Both the position numbers and the translations under genes were made by a program. Source: SG8-41 sp963699525 (GTDB lineage: Bacteria; Pseudomonadota; Gammaproteobacteria; Burkholderiales; SG8-41). Taken from it: DNA of 64,000 bases. Below are positions 52,275 to 61,727 of this stretch, piece after piece. The stretch's first letter is position 1. The number at the start of each line of letters is the position of its first letter. A model generated the notes under the pieces. That model saw nothing but the letters and a program-made list of their open reading frames with translations, searched no databases and was not told the DNA's origin. The stretch covers positions 1-64,000 of the forward strand of contig CAVOUI010000007.1 in NCBI GenBank assembly GCA_963699525.1, read 5' to 3'.

Positions 52275-53111
52275 ATGGACCTGGCATCCGAGATCGATCG
52301 CGACGTGACCGCCGCGCTGGCGGAGGACGTCGGCAGCGGCGATCTGACCGCGCCGCTCATTCCCCGCGGCAAGGGCGCGTGCGCGCCGCGGTGCTGTGCC
52401 GCCAGGCGGCCGTCCTCTGCGGGCAGCCGTGGTTCGACGCCTGCCTGCGGAAGCTCGATCCCGCGGCGGAGGTCGCGTGGGACGATGCCAGAGGGCGCGA
52501 ACATCCTCGCCGGCGCGCAGGTTTGCGCGATTCGGGGCGAGGCGCGCGCGTTGCTTGCCGCCGAGCGCGTGGCGCTCAATTTCCTGCAGACGCTGTCGGG
52601 AGTCGCGACCGTCACCCGGCGCTACGTCGATGCGGTCGCGGGCACGCGCGCGCGAATCGTCGATACCCGCAAGACGGTCCCGGGACTGCGCTTTGCCCAG
52701 AAGTACGCCGTGCGGGTCGGAGGGGGATCCAATCACCGCCTTGGGCTCTACGACGCCATGCTGATCAAGGAAAACCACATCGCCGCGGCCGGTGGAATTC
52801 GCCAGGCGGTCACGCAGGCGCGGAAGCTTTCGAACACCGGCGCCTGGATCCAGGTCGAGGTCGAGAATCTCGACCAGTTGCGCGAGGCTCTGGACGCAGG
52901 AGCCACCATGATCCTGCTCGACAACATGAGCGTCGAGCAGATGCGCGAGGCCGTCAGGATCGCCGGGAGTCGGGCCGAGCTCGAGGCCTCCGGCGGCATT
53001 ACCCTCGATAACGCCCGGGCCATAGCCGAGACCGGCGTGCATCGCATGTCGGTCGGGGCGCTCACCAAGGACGTAAAGGCGGCGGACTTCTCGATGCGGT
53101 TTGAGCCCTGA
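52275..53111 (+). CDS. nadC: Nicotinate-nucleotide pyrophosphorylase, with two compensating frameshifts
   Basis: Makes nicotinate mononucleotide from quinolinate in NAD synthesis. 278 codons. The N-terminus (IDRDVTAALAEDVGSGDLTA) and everything from about residue 75 on (NFLQTLSGVATVTRRYV, DTRKTVPGLRFAQKYAV, NHRLGLYDAMLIKENHI, ISVG-like MSVGALTKD) are NadC. Residues about 36-72 are nonsense in this frame. The expected RAAVLCRQAAVLCGQPWFDA and CLRKLDPAAEVAWDDA lie in another frame between about 52380 and 52490. One base missing near 52383 and one extra near 52491 explain it. The result keeps length but scrambles the N-terminal domain. Confidence 0.9.
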   Translation: MDLASEIDRDVTAALAEDVGSGDLTAPLIPRGKGACAPRCCAARRPSSAGSRGSTPACGSSIPRRRSRGTMPEGANILAGAQVCAIRGEARALLAAERVALNFLQTLSGVATVTRRYVDAVAGTRARIVDTRKTVPGLRFAQKYAVRVGGGSNHRLGLYDAMLIKENHIAAAGGIRQAVTQARKLSNTGAWIQVEVENLDQLREALDAGATMILLDNMSVEQMREAVRIAGSRAELEASGGITLDNARAIAETGVHRMSVGALTKDVKAADFSMRFEP

Positions 53112-53165
53112 CCGGCGCAATGCCGCTGTTACACGGCTCACGCGGGCTGCCGCCGCGTTACGCTG

Positions 53166-54284
53166 TTATTTCAGGCGTTCCCGGATCACGCGCTCGATCG
53201 CGCGCAACTCCGCGTCCGCGGTGATCGGCTTCGCGCTGCTCGCGATCGCGGTGTCGGGGTCCTTCAAGCCATGGCCGGTCAGCGTGCAGACAATGGTGCT
53301 GCCTGCGCCGATCTTTCCCAGCTCGAGGTCCTTCAGCACGCCCGCGAGCGCGATCGCGGAAGCAGGCTCGCAGAACAGGCCCTCGACCTGCGCCAGCATC
53401 TTCTGCACGTGCAGGATCTCCTCGTCGGTGCACTCGGCGAACCAGCCTCCGGATTCACGTCCCGCCGCTACCGCCTGCTGCCATGACACCGGGTTGCCGA
53501 TGCGGATCGCCGTGGCAACCGTTTCCGGATTCTCGACCGGACGTCCGCGCACGATGGGAGCGGCGCCTGAGGCCTGGTACCCCAGCATGATCGGGCGGCG
53601 GGCCAGAGTCTTCTGAACCCGGTACCTGCGCATCGCGGGGTCCACCTTGAGCGCCTGGGTGCTTTCGCCGGCCGATTCCGAGTAGCCGATCCAGTGCGCG
53701 GTGATGTTGCCGGCGTTGCCCACCGGCAGCGCGTGGTAGTCGGGCGCATCGCCGAGCGCCTCGATCACTTCGAACGCCACGGTCTTCTGCCCCTGGATGC
53801 GGTAGGGATTGATGGAGTTGACGATCTTGACCGGCAGCGTCCCGGCGACTTCCTGCACCAGCCGCATGCCCTCGTCGAAATTGCCGCGGATCTGGATCAC
53901 GACCGAGCCGTGCATCATCGCCTGCGACAGCTTCCCGAGCGCGATCTTCCCTTCCGGGATCAGCACGAAGCACGCGATGCCGGCGCGCGCGGCGTAGGCC
54001 GCGGCGGACGCCGACGTGTTGCCGGTGGAAGCGCAGATGATCGCCCGCGCTCCCTCGGCGACCGCCTGCGTGACGGCCATCGTCATGCCGCGATCCTTGA
54101 ACGACCCGGTGGGGTTCGCGCCCTCGAACTTGGCGTGGATGGTAACCTTCTTGCGCACCAGCGCCGGAAGGTTCGTGAGCTCGATCAGGGGCGTCGCGCC
54201 CTCGTGGAGCGAGATTGCGCGCGTATCCGCCGCGACCGGCAGGCGGTCGCGGTACTTGTCTATCAGGCCCGTGTAGTGCGCCAT
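53166..54284 (-). CDS. thrC: Threonine synthase
   Basis: PLP enzyme converting O-phosphohomoserine to threonine. 372 residues, the shorter class, with the PLP lysine in GSFKDRGM (about residue 62) after FEGANPT, the serine/asparagine loop ASTGNTSASAAAYAAR, and the phosphate-binding glycine loop PVGNAGN. It follows hom on the same strand with an 83-base gap. Together with hom it makes the homoserine-to-threonine branch. Confidence 0.96.
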   Translation of the reverse strand: MAHYTGLIDKYRDRLPVAADTRAISLHEGATPLIELTNLPALVRKKVTIHAKFEGANPTGSFKDRGMTMAVTQAVAEGARAIICASTGNTSASAAAYAARAGIACFVLIPEGKIALGKLSQAMMHGSVVIQIRGNFDEGMRLVQEVAGTLPVKIVNSINPYRIQGQKTVAFEVIEALGDAPDYHALPVGNAGNITAHWIGYSESAGESTQALKVDPAMRRYRVQKTLARRPIMLGYQASGAAPIVRGRPVENPETVATAIRIGNPVSWQQAVAAGRESGGWFAECTDEEILHVQKMLAQVEGLFCEPASAIALAGVLKDLELGKIGAGSTIVCTLTGHGLKDPDTAIASSAKPITADAELRAIERVIRERLK

Positions 54285-54367
54285 TGGAGAAAGGGTGACT
54301 CGTTGCTCGTGACTGCTGGCTTGCGCTTCGCGGCCGGCTGCGTGCGAGAGTCGCGTAACGATCGGCG

Positions 54368-55678
54368 CTAATTCAGCTCTTCGAGCCGGATGCGGATGAC
54401 TTTTCCGACCACGACGGGCAGCTTCTCGATTCTCGCGATCGCGGCGTCCACGTTCTTCTCCACGGTCAGGTGGGTCAGCATGATGATGTCCACCTCGTCC
54501 TCACCCGCGCGCGGCTCCTTCTGCACCATGGCCTCGATCGAGATCCTCAGGTCCGCCAGGATGCGCGTGATGTCCGCCAGCACGCCCGGCTTGTCCTGCA
54601 CCTTCATCCGGAGGTAGTAGCGCGTCTCCACCTCTCCCATCGGCAGGATCGGCGTCGCGGCCAGTTGTCCGGGCTGGAATGCGAAGTGGGGAACGCGATG
54701 CTCGGGGTCGGCGGTCAGCATCCGCGCCACGTCGACCAGGTCGGCGACCACGGCCGAAGCGGTCGGCTCGGCTCCAGCCCCGGCGCCGTAATACAGCGTC
54801 TGTCCCACTGCGTCTCCCTTCACCAGGATCGCGTTCATGACGCCCTCGACGTTGGCAATCAGGCGCCGCGCCGGGACGAGCGTCGGATGCACGCGCAGCT
54901 CGATGCCGTTGGCCCGGCGCTTGGTGATGCCGAGCAGCTTGATGCGGTAGCCCAGCTCCTCCGCGTAGCGAATGTCCGCCTGCGCGAGCTTCGAGATGCC
55001 TTCGACGTACGCCGCCTTGAACTGCATCGGGATGCCGAAGCCGATCGCGGCCATGATGGTGAGCTTGTGCGCGGCATCCACGCCCTCGACGTCGAAGGTG
55101 GGATCGGCCTCGGCATAGCCGCGCTGCTGCGCTTCCTTGAGCACTTCCTGAAAGCTCGCGCCGCGCTCGCGCATCTCCGACAGAATGAAGTTGCTGGTGC
55201 CGTTGATGATGCCCGCGATCCACTCGATGCGGTTGGCCGTGAGGCCTTCGCGCAGAGACTTGATGATCGGGATGCCGCCGCCGACCGCCCCCTCGAACGC
55301 GACCATCACGTCCTTCTTCTGCGCGGCCGCGAAGATTTCGTTGCCGTGCTGGGCGAGCAGCGCCTTGTTGGCGGTGACGATGTGCTTGCCGGCGGCGATC
55401 GCTTCGAGGATCAGGTCCTTCGCGATGGTGGTCCCGCCGATCAGCTCGACCACGATGTCGATATCAGGGTGATTCACCACCTCCCGCGCGTCGGCGGTTA
55501 CCGTCGCGCGCCCGCCGACGAGGCGGCGCGCCTTCTCCACCTCCTTGTCCGCGACCATCTTCATGGTGATGACGCTGCCGGCGCGGCGCGAGATCTCCTC
55601 CCGGTTGCGGTCGAGCACCGCAAATGTGCCCCCGCCCACGGTGCCGATTCCGAGCAGCCCGACATTGATCGGCTTCAT
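54368..55678 (-). CDS. hom: Homoserine dehydrogenase
   Basis: Reduces aspartate semialdehyde to homoserine. 436 residues: NAD(P)-binding GLLGIGTVGGG (residues 7-17), catalytic core with GIINGTSNFIL and EADPTFDVEGVDAAHKLTI, and a C-terminal ACT domain (about 355-436; KVQDKPGVLADITRILAD) expected to give threonine feedback. The ATG at 55678 overlaps the stop of the aminotransferase gene (ATGA). A longer upstream frame is a shadow of that gene. Confidence 0.96.
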   Translation of the reverse strand: MKPINVGLLGIGTVGGGTFAVLDRNREEISRRAGSVITMKMVADKEVEKARRLVGGRATVTADAREVVNHPDIDIVVELIGGTTIAKDLILEAIAAGKHIVTANKALLAQHGNEIFAAAQKKDVMVAFEGAVGGGIPIIKSLREGLTANRIEWIAGIINGTSNFILSEMRERGASFQEVLKEAQQRGYAEADPTFDVEGVDAAHKLTIMAAIGFGIPMQFKAAYVEGISKLAQADIRYAEELGYRIKLLGITKRRANGIELRVHPTLVPARRLIANVEGVMNAILVKGDAVGQTLYYGAGAGAEPTASAVVADLVDVARMLTADPEHRVPHFAFQPGQLAATPILPMGEVETRYYLRMKVQDKPGVLADITRILADLRISIEAMVQKEPRAGEDEVDIIMLTHLTVEKNVDAAIARIEKLPVVVGKVIRIRLEELN

Positions 55679-56856
55679 GCGCCGTCCTTCCTGAACATGT
55701 CCCGGATTCCGCGCACCGCCTGGCGCGTGCGCGCCTCGTTCTCGATGAGCGCAAAGCGCACGTGCCCGTCGCCGAGGTGCCCGAAGCCGATGCCGGGCGC
55801 AACGGCAATTTTCGCGTCCGCCAGGAGCTTCTTGGAGAACTCGAGCGACCCCAGCTTGCGGTAGCGCTCCGGGATCGGCGCCCAGACGTACATCGTCGCC
55901 TTCGGCACCTCCACGTTCCAGCCCGCGGCCTTGAGCCCGCTGCACAGCACGTCGCGCCGCGCCTGATAGGTCCGGCGCACGGTCTCCACGCAGTCCTGCG
56001 GTCCCTCCAGCGCAATGATGGAGGCGACCTGGATCGGGGTGAAGGTGCCGTAGTCGTGGTAGCTCTTCATGCGCGCAAGCGCGGTGACGAGCTCCCGGTT
56101 GCCGACCATGTAGCCCACGCGCCAGCCGGCCATGTTGTAGCTCTTCGACATGGTGAAGAACTCGACCGCGATCTCGCGCGCACCGGGCACCTGCAGGATG
56201 GAAGGCGCCCGGTAGCCGTCGAACACGATGTCGGCATACGCGAGATCGTGCACCAGGTAGACGTGGTGCTCCCGCGCGAGCGCCACGAGCCGCTCGAAGA
56301 ACGGCAGGTCCACGCACTGCGTCGTCGGGTTGCTGGGAAAATTGACGATCATCATCTTCGGCTTCGGGTAGGTGTCCTTGAACGCCCGCTCGACCGCCTC
56401 GAAGAAATCGGCCTCCGGCTCCATCGGTACGTGCCGGATGTCGGCGCCGGAGATGACCGGCCCGTAAATATGGATCGGGTAGCTCGGGTTGGGGACCAGC
56501 ACGGTGTCGCCGGTGTCGAGGGTCGCGAGCGTGAGATGCGCGATGCCCTCCTTCGAGCCGATGGTGACGATCGCCTCGGAATCCGGGTCGAGCTCGACGC
56601 CGTAGCGCGCCCGGTACCAGTTGCAGATCGCGCGCCGCAGCCGCAGGATGCCCTTGGACACCGAGTAGCGATGGGTATCGGGGCGCTGCACGGACTCGAT
56701 CAGCTTCTCCACGATGTGGCGCGGCGTGGGCTGGTCGGGATTGCCCATGCTGAAGTCGATGACGTCCTCGCCCCGCCGGCGCGCGGCAAGCTTCAGCTCG
56801 CCGGTCACGTTAAAGACGTAAGGCGGCAGGCGCTTGATGCGGGCGAATTCTTCCAT
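55675..56856 (-). CDS. alaC: AlaC-type pyridoxal-phosphate aminotransferase
   Basis: 393 residues, fold-type I class I aminotransferase. FSMGNPDQPTP, NFPSNPTTQCVDLPFFERLV and the PLP lysine in TMSKSYNMAGWRVGYMVGN are characteristic of the glutamate-pyruvate aminotransferase AlaC group that commonly precedes hom and thrC in proteobacteria. The exact amino donor and acceptor are inferred from family and context. It is the first gene of aminotransferase-hom-thrC and is translationally coupled to hom. Confidence 0.88.
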   Translation of the reverse strand: MEEFARIKRLPPYVFNVTGELKLAARRRGEDVIDFSMGNPDQPTPRHIVEKLIESVQRPDTHRYSVSKGILRLRRAICNWYRARYGVELDPDSEAIVTIGSKEGIAHLTLATLDTGDTVLVPNPSYPIHIYGPVISGADIRHVPMEPEADFFEAVERAFKDTYPKPKMMIVNFPSNPTTQCVDLPFFERLVALAREHHVYLVHDLAYADIVFDGYRAPSILQVPGAREIAVEFFTMSKSYNMAGWRVGYMVGNRELVTALARMKSYHDYGTFTPIQVASIIALEGPQDCVETVRRTYQARRDVLCSGLKAAGWNVEVPKATMYVWAPIPERYRKLGSLEFSKKLLADAKIAVAPGIGFGHLGDGHVRFALIENEARTRQAVRGIRDMFRKDGA

Positions 56857-56928
56857 TGCTGCGGCCGGTCGAGGCGCAAAAGCGTGTTATTCTAGCGGAG
56901 CAAGTAACCTTAAGCAAATCAGTGGCTT

Positions 56929-57297
56929 ATGAAATTGCGCCTGGACCACGACGCGCGCCTGCAGCTGTTTTCCGGCTACGGAGCGGGATTCGTCGCCGTG
57001 AACAACGTGCGTTACGAGAAGTGCGTGGTCGTCAGCCCGCAGGCGGTCATGGAATGGAGCGTGGGCGCGTTCGAGAGGCTGACCGCGGCCGACTTCGAAT
57101 TCATCGAGCGGCTCAAGCCCGAAATCGTGATTCTGGGAACGGGCGCGGCGCAGCGCTTCCCGCCGCCGGCGCTCGCGCGCGCGCTCGCCGCGACCGGCGT
57201 GGGCGTCGAGGTCATGGACAGCCGCGCGGCGTGCCGAACCTATAACATCCTCGCGACCGAGGGCCGCAGAGTGGTGGCGGCAATACTGACGGACTAG
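56929..57297 (+). CDS. Mth938-like (DUF498) domain protein
   Basis: 122 residues covering the whole Mth938/NDUFAF3-like domain, with FIERLKPEIVILGTGAAQRFPP, VEVMDSRAACRTYNILATEGR and a short C-terminus. The molecular role is unknown in bacteria; the mitochondrial relative helps assemble complex I. Divergent from the aminotransferase operon, so the 72-base gap must hold both promoters. It converges with the GGDEF/EAL gene, overlapping its end by four bases. Confidence 0.85.
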   Translation: MKLRLDHDARLQLFSGYGAGFVAVNNVRYEKCVVVSPQAVMEWSVGAFERLTAADFEFIERLKPEIVILGTGAAQRFPPPALARALAATGVGVEVMDSRAACRTYNILATEGRRVVAAILTD

Positions 57298-60200
57298 CGC
57301 CGCTGCCTTCCGGGTTTGCGCACGGGCACGTGGATCACCAGGCCCGGCAGCATCCGGTTCTCGCGCAGCCAACGCAGGCTCTCCTCGGCCGGCATTGGCC
57401 GCGAGAAGTAGTAGCCCTGCATCTCCCCGCAGCCGGCTGCGTATAGGAACGCGAGCTGCGCCTGGGTTTCCACGCCCTCCGCGACCACCTTCAGCCCGAG
57501 GTTGCGCGACATCCCGATCACCGCACGCGTGATGTTGGCGCCGTCGGCGTTCGTGGTCACCTCGTTCACGAACGAGCGGTCGATCTTGAGCGTGTCCAGC
57601 GGGAAGCGCCGCAGATAGGCCAGGCTCGAATAGCCCGTCCCGAAGTCGTCCACGGACAGCCGCAGGCCGAGCGACTTGAGGCGGTTCAAAGTCCGCACCG
57701 CCTCGTCGGTATTCACCATGAGGGAGCTTTCCGTGATCTCGATCTCGAGGAGCCGGGGATCGACGCCGTGGGCGCGCAGTATGCGCTCGAACACCGCGGC
57801 GAGATTTTTCTCCCTGAACTGCCGCGCCGACAGGTTGATCGCGATCGGCACCATGCGCACCCCGGCTTCCCGCCAGGCCGCAAGCTGGCGGCACGCCGCG
57901 TCGATGATCCACTCGCCGACCGGCACGATGAGACCGGTATCCTCGAGCAGCGGCACGAATTCGCCCGGCGCGACCAGCTTCTGCCCGCCCGCCGACCAGC
58001 GCAGCAACGCCTCGAAGCCGGTGATCTCCCGGGTAACGAGGCTCGCCTTGGGCTGGTAATGGAGCAGGAATTCCCCCCGCTCCAGCGCGTGGCGCAGATT
58101 GGACTCCAGGCTCAGGCGCTGCAGCGAGCGCGCGTTCATGTCCCGGGAATAGAATTCGTACTTGTTGCGGCCGGACTCCTTCGCCCGGTACATCGCGGTG
58201 TCCGCGTTCTTCATCAGCTCCACTTCGTCATCGCTGTCGGCGGGGTAGAGGCTGATGCCGATGCTCGCGGTGACGAAGACTTCGTGGCCTTCGAGCTCGA
58301 ACGGCAGCTGGAGCGCGTCGAGCACCTTCTGCGCGACCAGCCGCGCGTCCTCCATGCTGCGCATGTCCGCGAGCAGGATGCCGAATTCGTCGCCGCCGAA
58401 CCGGCCCACCGTGTCGCCTTCGCGCACGCAGTTGGCGAGACGCTCGCCGACCAGCTTCAGGAGCCGGTCGCCCGCGCTGTGCCCGAACGTGTCGTTGGCG
58501 AGCTTGAAGCGATCGAGGTCGAGGAACATCACGCCCGTCGCCCGGTCGTGGCGCCGCGCCTGCGCCATGGCCTGCCGCACGCGGTCGAGGTAGAGCGCCC
58601 GGTTGGGCAGGCCGGTCAGGATGTCAAAATGCGCAAGCTGGGCGAGCCGCTCCTCGGCGGTCTTCTTGTCCGTGATGTCTTCGCAGATGCCCGCAATCCG
58701 GTAAACGGAGCCGCTTGTATCGTAGACGGGAAAGGCGCGGTCGCGGACCCAGCGCACGGAGCCGTCGGGCTTGACGATTCGGAAAGTCTGGTCGTACTTC
58801 CCCGACGCGGCCAGCGCTCTCGCCGCAACGACCTGCTCCCGGTCATCGGGGTGCACCGCGTCGAGCCAGCCATGGGCGCGGACCTTGAGCTTTTCGGGAT
58901 CGAGCCCCGTGATTTCGCGGAAAGCGGAGCTGATGTAGATGGCCCTGTGGTGCCGCGCATCGCAGATCCAGAAGACCTGCGGAATGTTTCCGGCAAGCTG
59001 GCGAAACTGCTCCTCCGCCTCGCGCAGCGCCTGCTCGGTTTCCTTGCGCCGGATGAACTGCCCGATCTGGCTGCCGATTGCGCGCACGATCTGCAGCAGC
59101 GCCTCGTCCGCCTCGCGGATCTCGTGGCTGAAAAATTCCATCACCCCCCAGGGACGTCCTTCCATCATGATCGGGAAGGCAAACGCCCCGTGGAGCTCGG
59201 CGCTCCGGGCGGCCGGGGCGCGCCGGAAGTCCGGAGTGCGCGCCACGTCATCGAGCCACACCGGCTTCGCGCCTGCCCATACCCGCCGCACCAGGCCGCC
59301 GCTGGGGGTGGCGGAAAGCTCGACGGGGCTTCGTTGACCATGCCGAGCGAGGCCTGCACGAACTCGACCATCGAGTCCGCGGGACGGAACCAGTGCTCCT
59401 GGCATCGCAGTAGCTGCGAGGGCTCGTCCCAGCTCCAGTGGAATCCGCAGTCCCAGTCGAGACCCGTCGCAGATCGCCCGTATCACCTTCGGGAGCGCGT
59501 CGGTGACGGTGATGGCGTCCGCCAGGATTCCAACGATCGCGTGCTCCATCTCCCGGCGTTGCGCCGAGAGCTTGCGCTCCGTGACGTCCTCGACGATGCG
59601 GATGAAATAGAGCGGCTCTCCGGAGGCGTCCCGCGCGAGCGACACCGTGCGATTGCACCACAGCGACGATCCGTCCTTGCGCACGAATACGCGTTCCGAC
59701 GAAAACGAGGTCATTTCGCCCTTGAGCATCCGCTCGCGGTACTTGTGCCGGTCCGTCCCCTGGTAATCCGGATGCAGGATTTCGTCGGTCGTTTTACCGA
59801 GGAGCTCGTCCCGCGTGAATCCGAGCAGCTCGCACAGCTTGGGATTCGCGTGCAGGATGCGGTTGTCCGAGAGGGCCGTGTGCATGATGCCCACCGGCGC
59901 GTTCTCGAACGTCGCCCGGAAACGCTCCTCGCCTTCGCGCAGCGCCGCTTCCGCGCGCTTGCGCTCGGTGATGTCCTCGACGATGCTGATGACGTAAAGC
60001 GGCTTGCCCCCGGCATCGCAGGCGGCGGACATCGTCCGCCGCGCCCATACCATGCTGCCGTCCTTGCGTATGAAGCGCTTCTCTCCGGACATCGACCGGG
60101 CGCCGCCTTCTATCAGCATCTGCCGGTAGCGCGAACCCTGATCGTAGTCGTCCGGGTAGGTGACGTCCCGCACGCGCTTTCCGAGCAGCTCCTCCCGCGT

Positions 60201-61689
60201 GTATCCCAGCATCTCGCAGAACTTCTGATTGACCTCGACGATCACGCCGTCGAGGTCTACGCGCGTGATGCCCACCGCCGCCTGCTCGAAGATCGCACGG
60301 AACCGCTCCTCGCTCTCGCTGCGCGCCAGTTCCGCCGTCTTGCGCGCGGTGATGTCGGCGTTGTATCCGACCAGCCGCAGCGCGCGCCCCTGCGCGTCGC
60401 GCGAGGTCACCTTTCCGTGGCTCTGGATCCAGATCCACCTGCCGTCATGGGTCCGGACGCGGTGATCCCTGCGGTAGAGCGCGTCGCCCTTGAGGGATGC
60501 GAGGATGCTCGCCTTCTGGCCGGCAATATCGTCCGGGTGAACCCGCTTCGCCAGCTCGTCGAACGTGGTCCGCACGGGCTTGCGCCCGCCTCCCATCATC
60601 TCGTTCCAGCGCTCGCTGAGGAACACCTCGCCCGTCGCGACATTCCAGTCGAACAGCGCCTGCTCCGACCCCTCCTGCGCGAGGGACAGCCGCTGCTCGC
60701 TCTGCTCGAGCTCGTTCCCGATCCGCCGCTGGCGGCGCATCATGAGCCCGGTCGCAACGAGCATGACGGCCAGCAGGAGCGTGATGCCGCTCGCCCCCAG
60801 GTAATAAATGCGCGTGGTGGCCTGCGCGTCCTTCAGCGCTTCCTCCTCGCCGACGCTCACCGCAACGATCAGGGGATAGCCCGTCGAGGACCCGGTAGCT
60901 CACGATGCGCCGCACCCCGTCGGCCGGCGACGCTGCGCGATAGGTCCCGAGCCGCGAGCCGTTCCGGATCTCCCGGAACAGCTGCATGCGGCTCGCGTCC
61001 TGTCCGGCGGTGATCCCCTCGTCGCTGCTGCGCACGCGGACGATGCCGTCGTTGCCGATCAGCTGGATCATGCCTTCCTTGTCCAGGCTGACGCTCCGAT
61101 AAAAGCGCTTGAGGTAATCGAGATCCAGGGAAGCGACCGCCACGCCCGCGAATGAGCCGTCGGCAGCATTCACACGGCGGGAAACATGCATGGACCATTT
61201 CTGGGATACCCGCCCGAGCAATGGATTACCAAAGAAGGGCTTGCCGGAATCACTTTCGACATGCGCCCTGAAATGTGGACGGTCGGCAAGGCTGATGACT
61301 GCGGCGGGAGGGCTGTTTGCGATGAGGTCGCCGCGCGCGTCGATCACCGACACCGTGGCGACAATGTCCGCTTGGTTTCCGTGCAGGCGCACGAGCTCTT
61401 GCCGCAGCGCCTGCACGTCGAGCCGCATATACTCCCGGGCCACCGTACGCACGACCAGGTCCACGGATTCGATCGTGCGGGCGATATGCTCCTCGAACGC
61501 CCGCGCGTAGTTTTCCGCCTCCCGCAGCGCGGCCTGCAGCTCCCGGTCGCGGGCCACCTGTGCCGCCTGCAACGCGGCAATCCAGACGGCCGCAATTGCG
61601 ACCAGCGCGAGCGCGATGACCGCGGTGCGCGAGGCGAGCAGTCGCAACGAGGCGGCGATAATCCGATTGCCGGAATGCAGGTTATCCAT
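57294..61689 (-). CDS. Cache-PAS-PAS-PAS-GAF-PAS-GGDEF-EAL membrane sensor, with three indels
   Basis: About 1,465 codons when corrected. TM (about 18-38), periplasmic dCache-like domain (about 45-270), second TM (IYYLGASGITLLLAVMLVAT), three PAS domains, a GAF, another PAS (IYISSAFREITGLDPEKLKV), GGDEF (intact GGDEF) and EAL (FEALLRW, NLSARQF, DDFGTGYSSLAYLRRFPLD). One extra base near 60881 splits the Cache domain from the rest. Inside the GAF, one extra base near 59465 and one missing near 59330 scramble about 45 residues that in the other frame read DWDCGFHWSWDEPSQ. The total length is consistent with these three changes. It follows the neighbouring GGDEF/EAL gene by 38 bases. Confidence 0.87.
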
Positions 61690-61727
61690 GATCTGGGCGT
61701 GTTCTCAGGGGGCTGTCCGGTTCGGCG

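Noticed and set aside
55679..56317. Long upstream extension of the hom frame
   Set aside because: It is a shadow of the aminotransferase gene in another frame. The MKPINVGLLGIG start is the conserved one.
57768..61013. 1,081-codon plus-strand frame opposite the GGDEF/EAL gene
   Set aside because: Antisense shadow with no ribosome-binding site and no recognisable domain. The minus strand encodes well-known domains.
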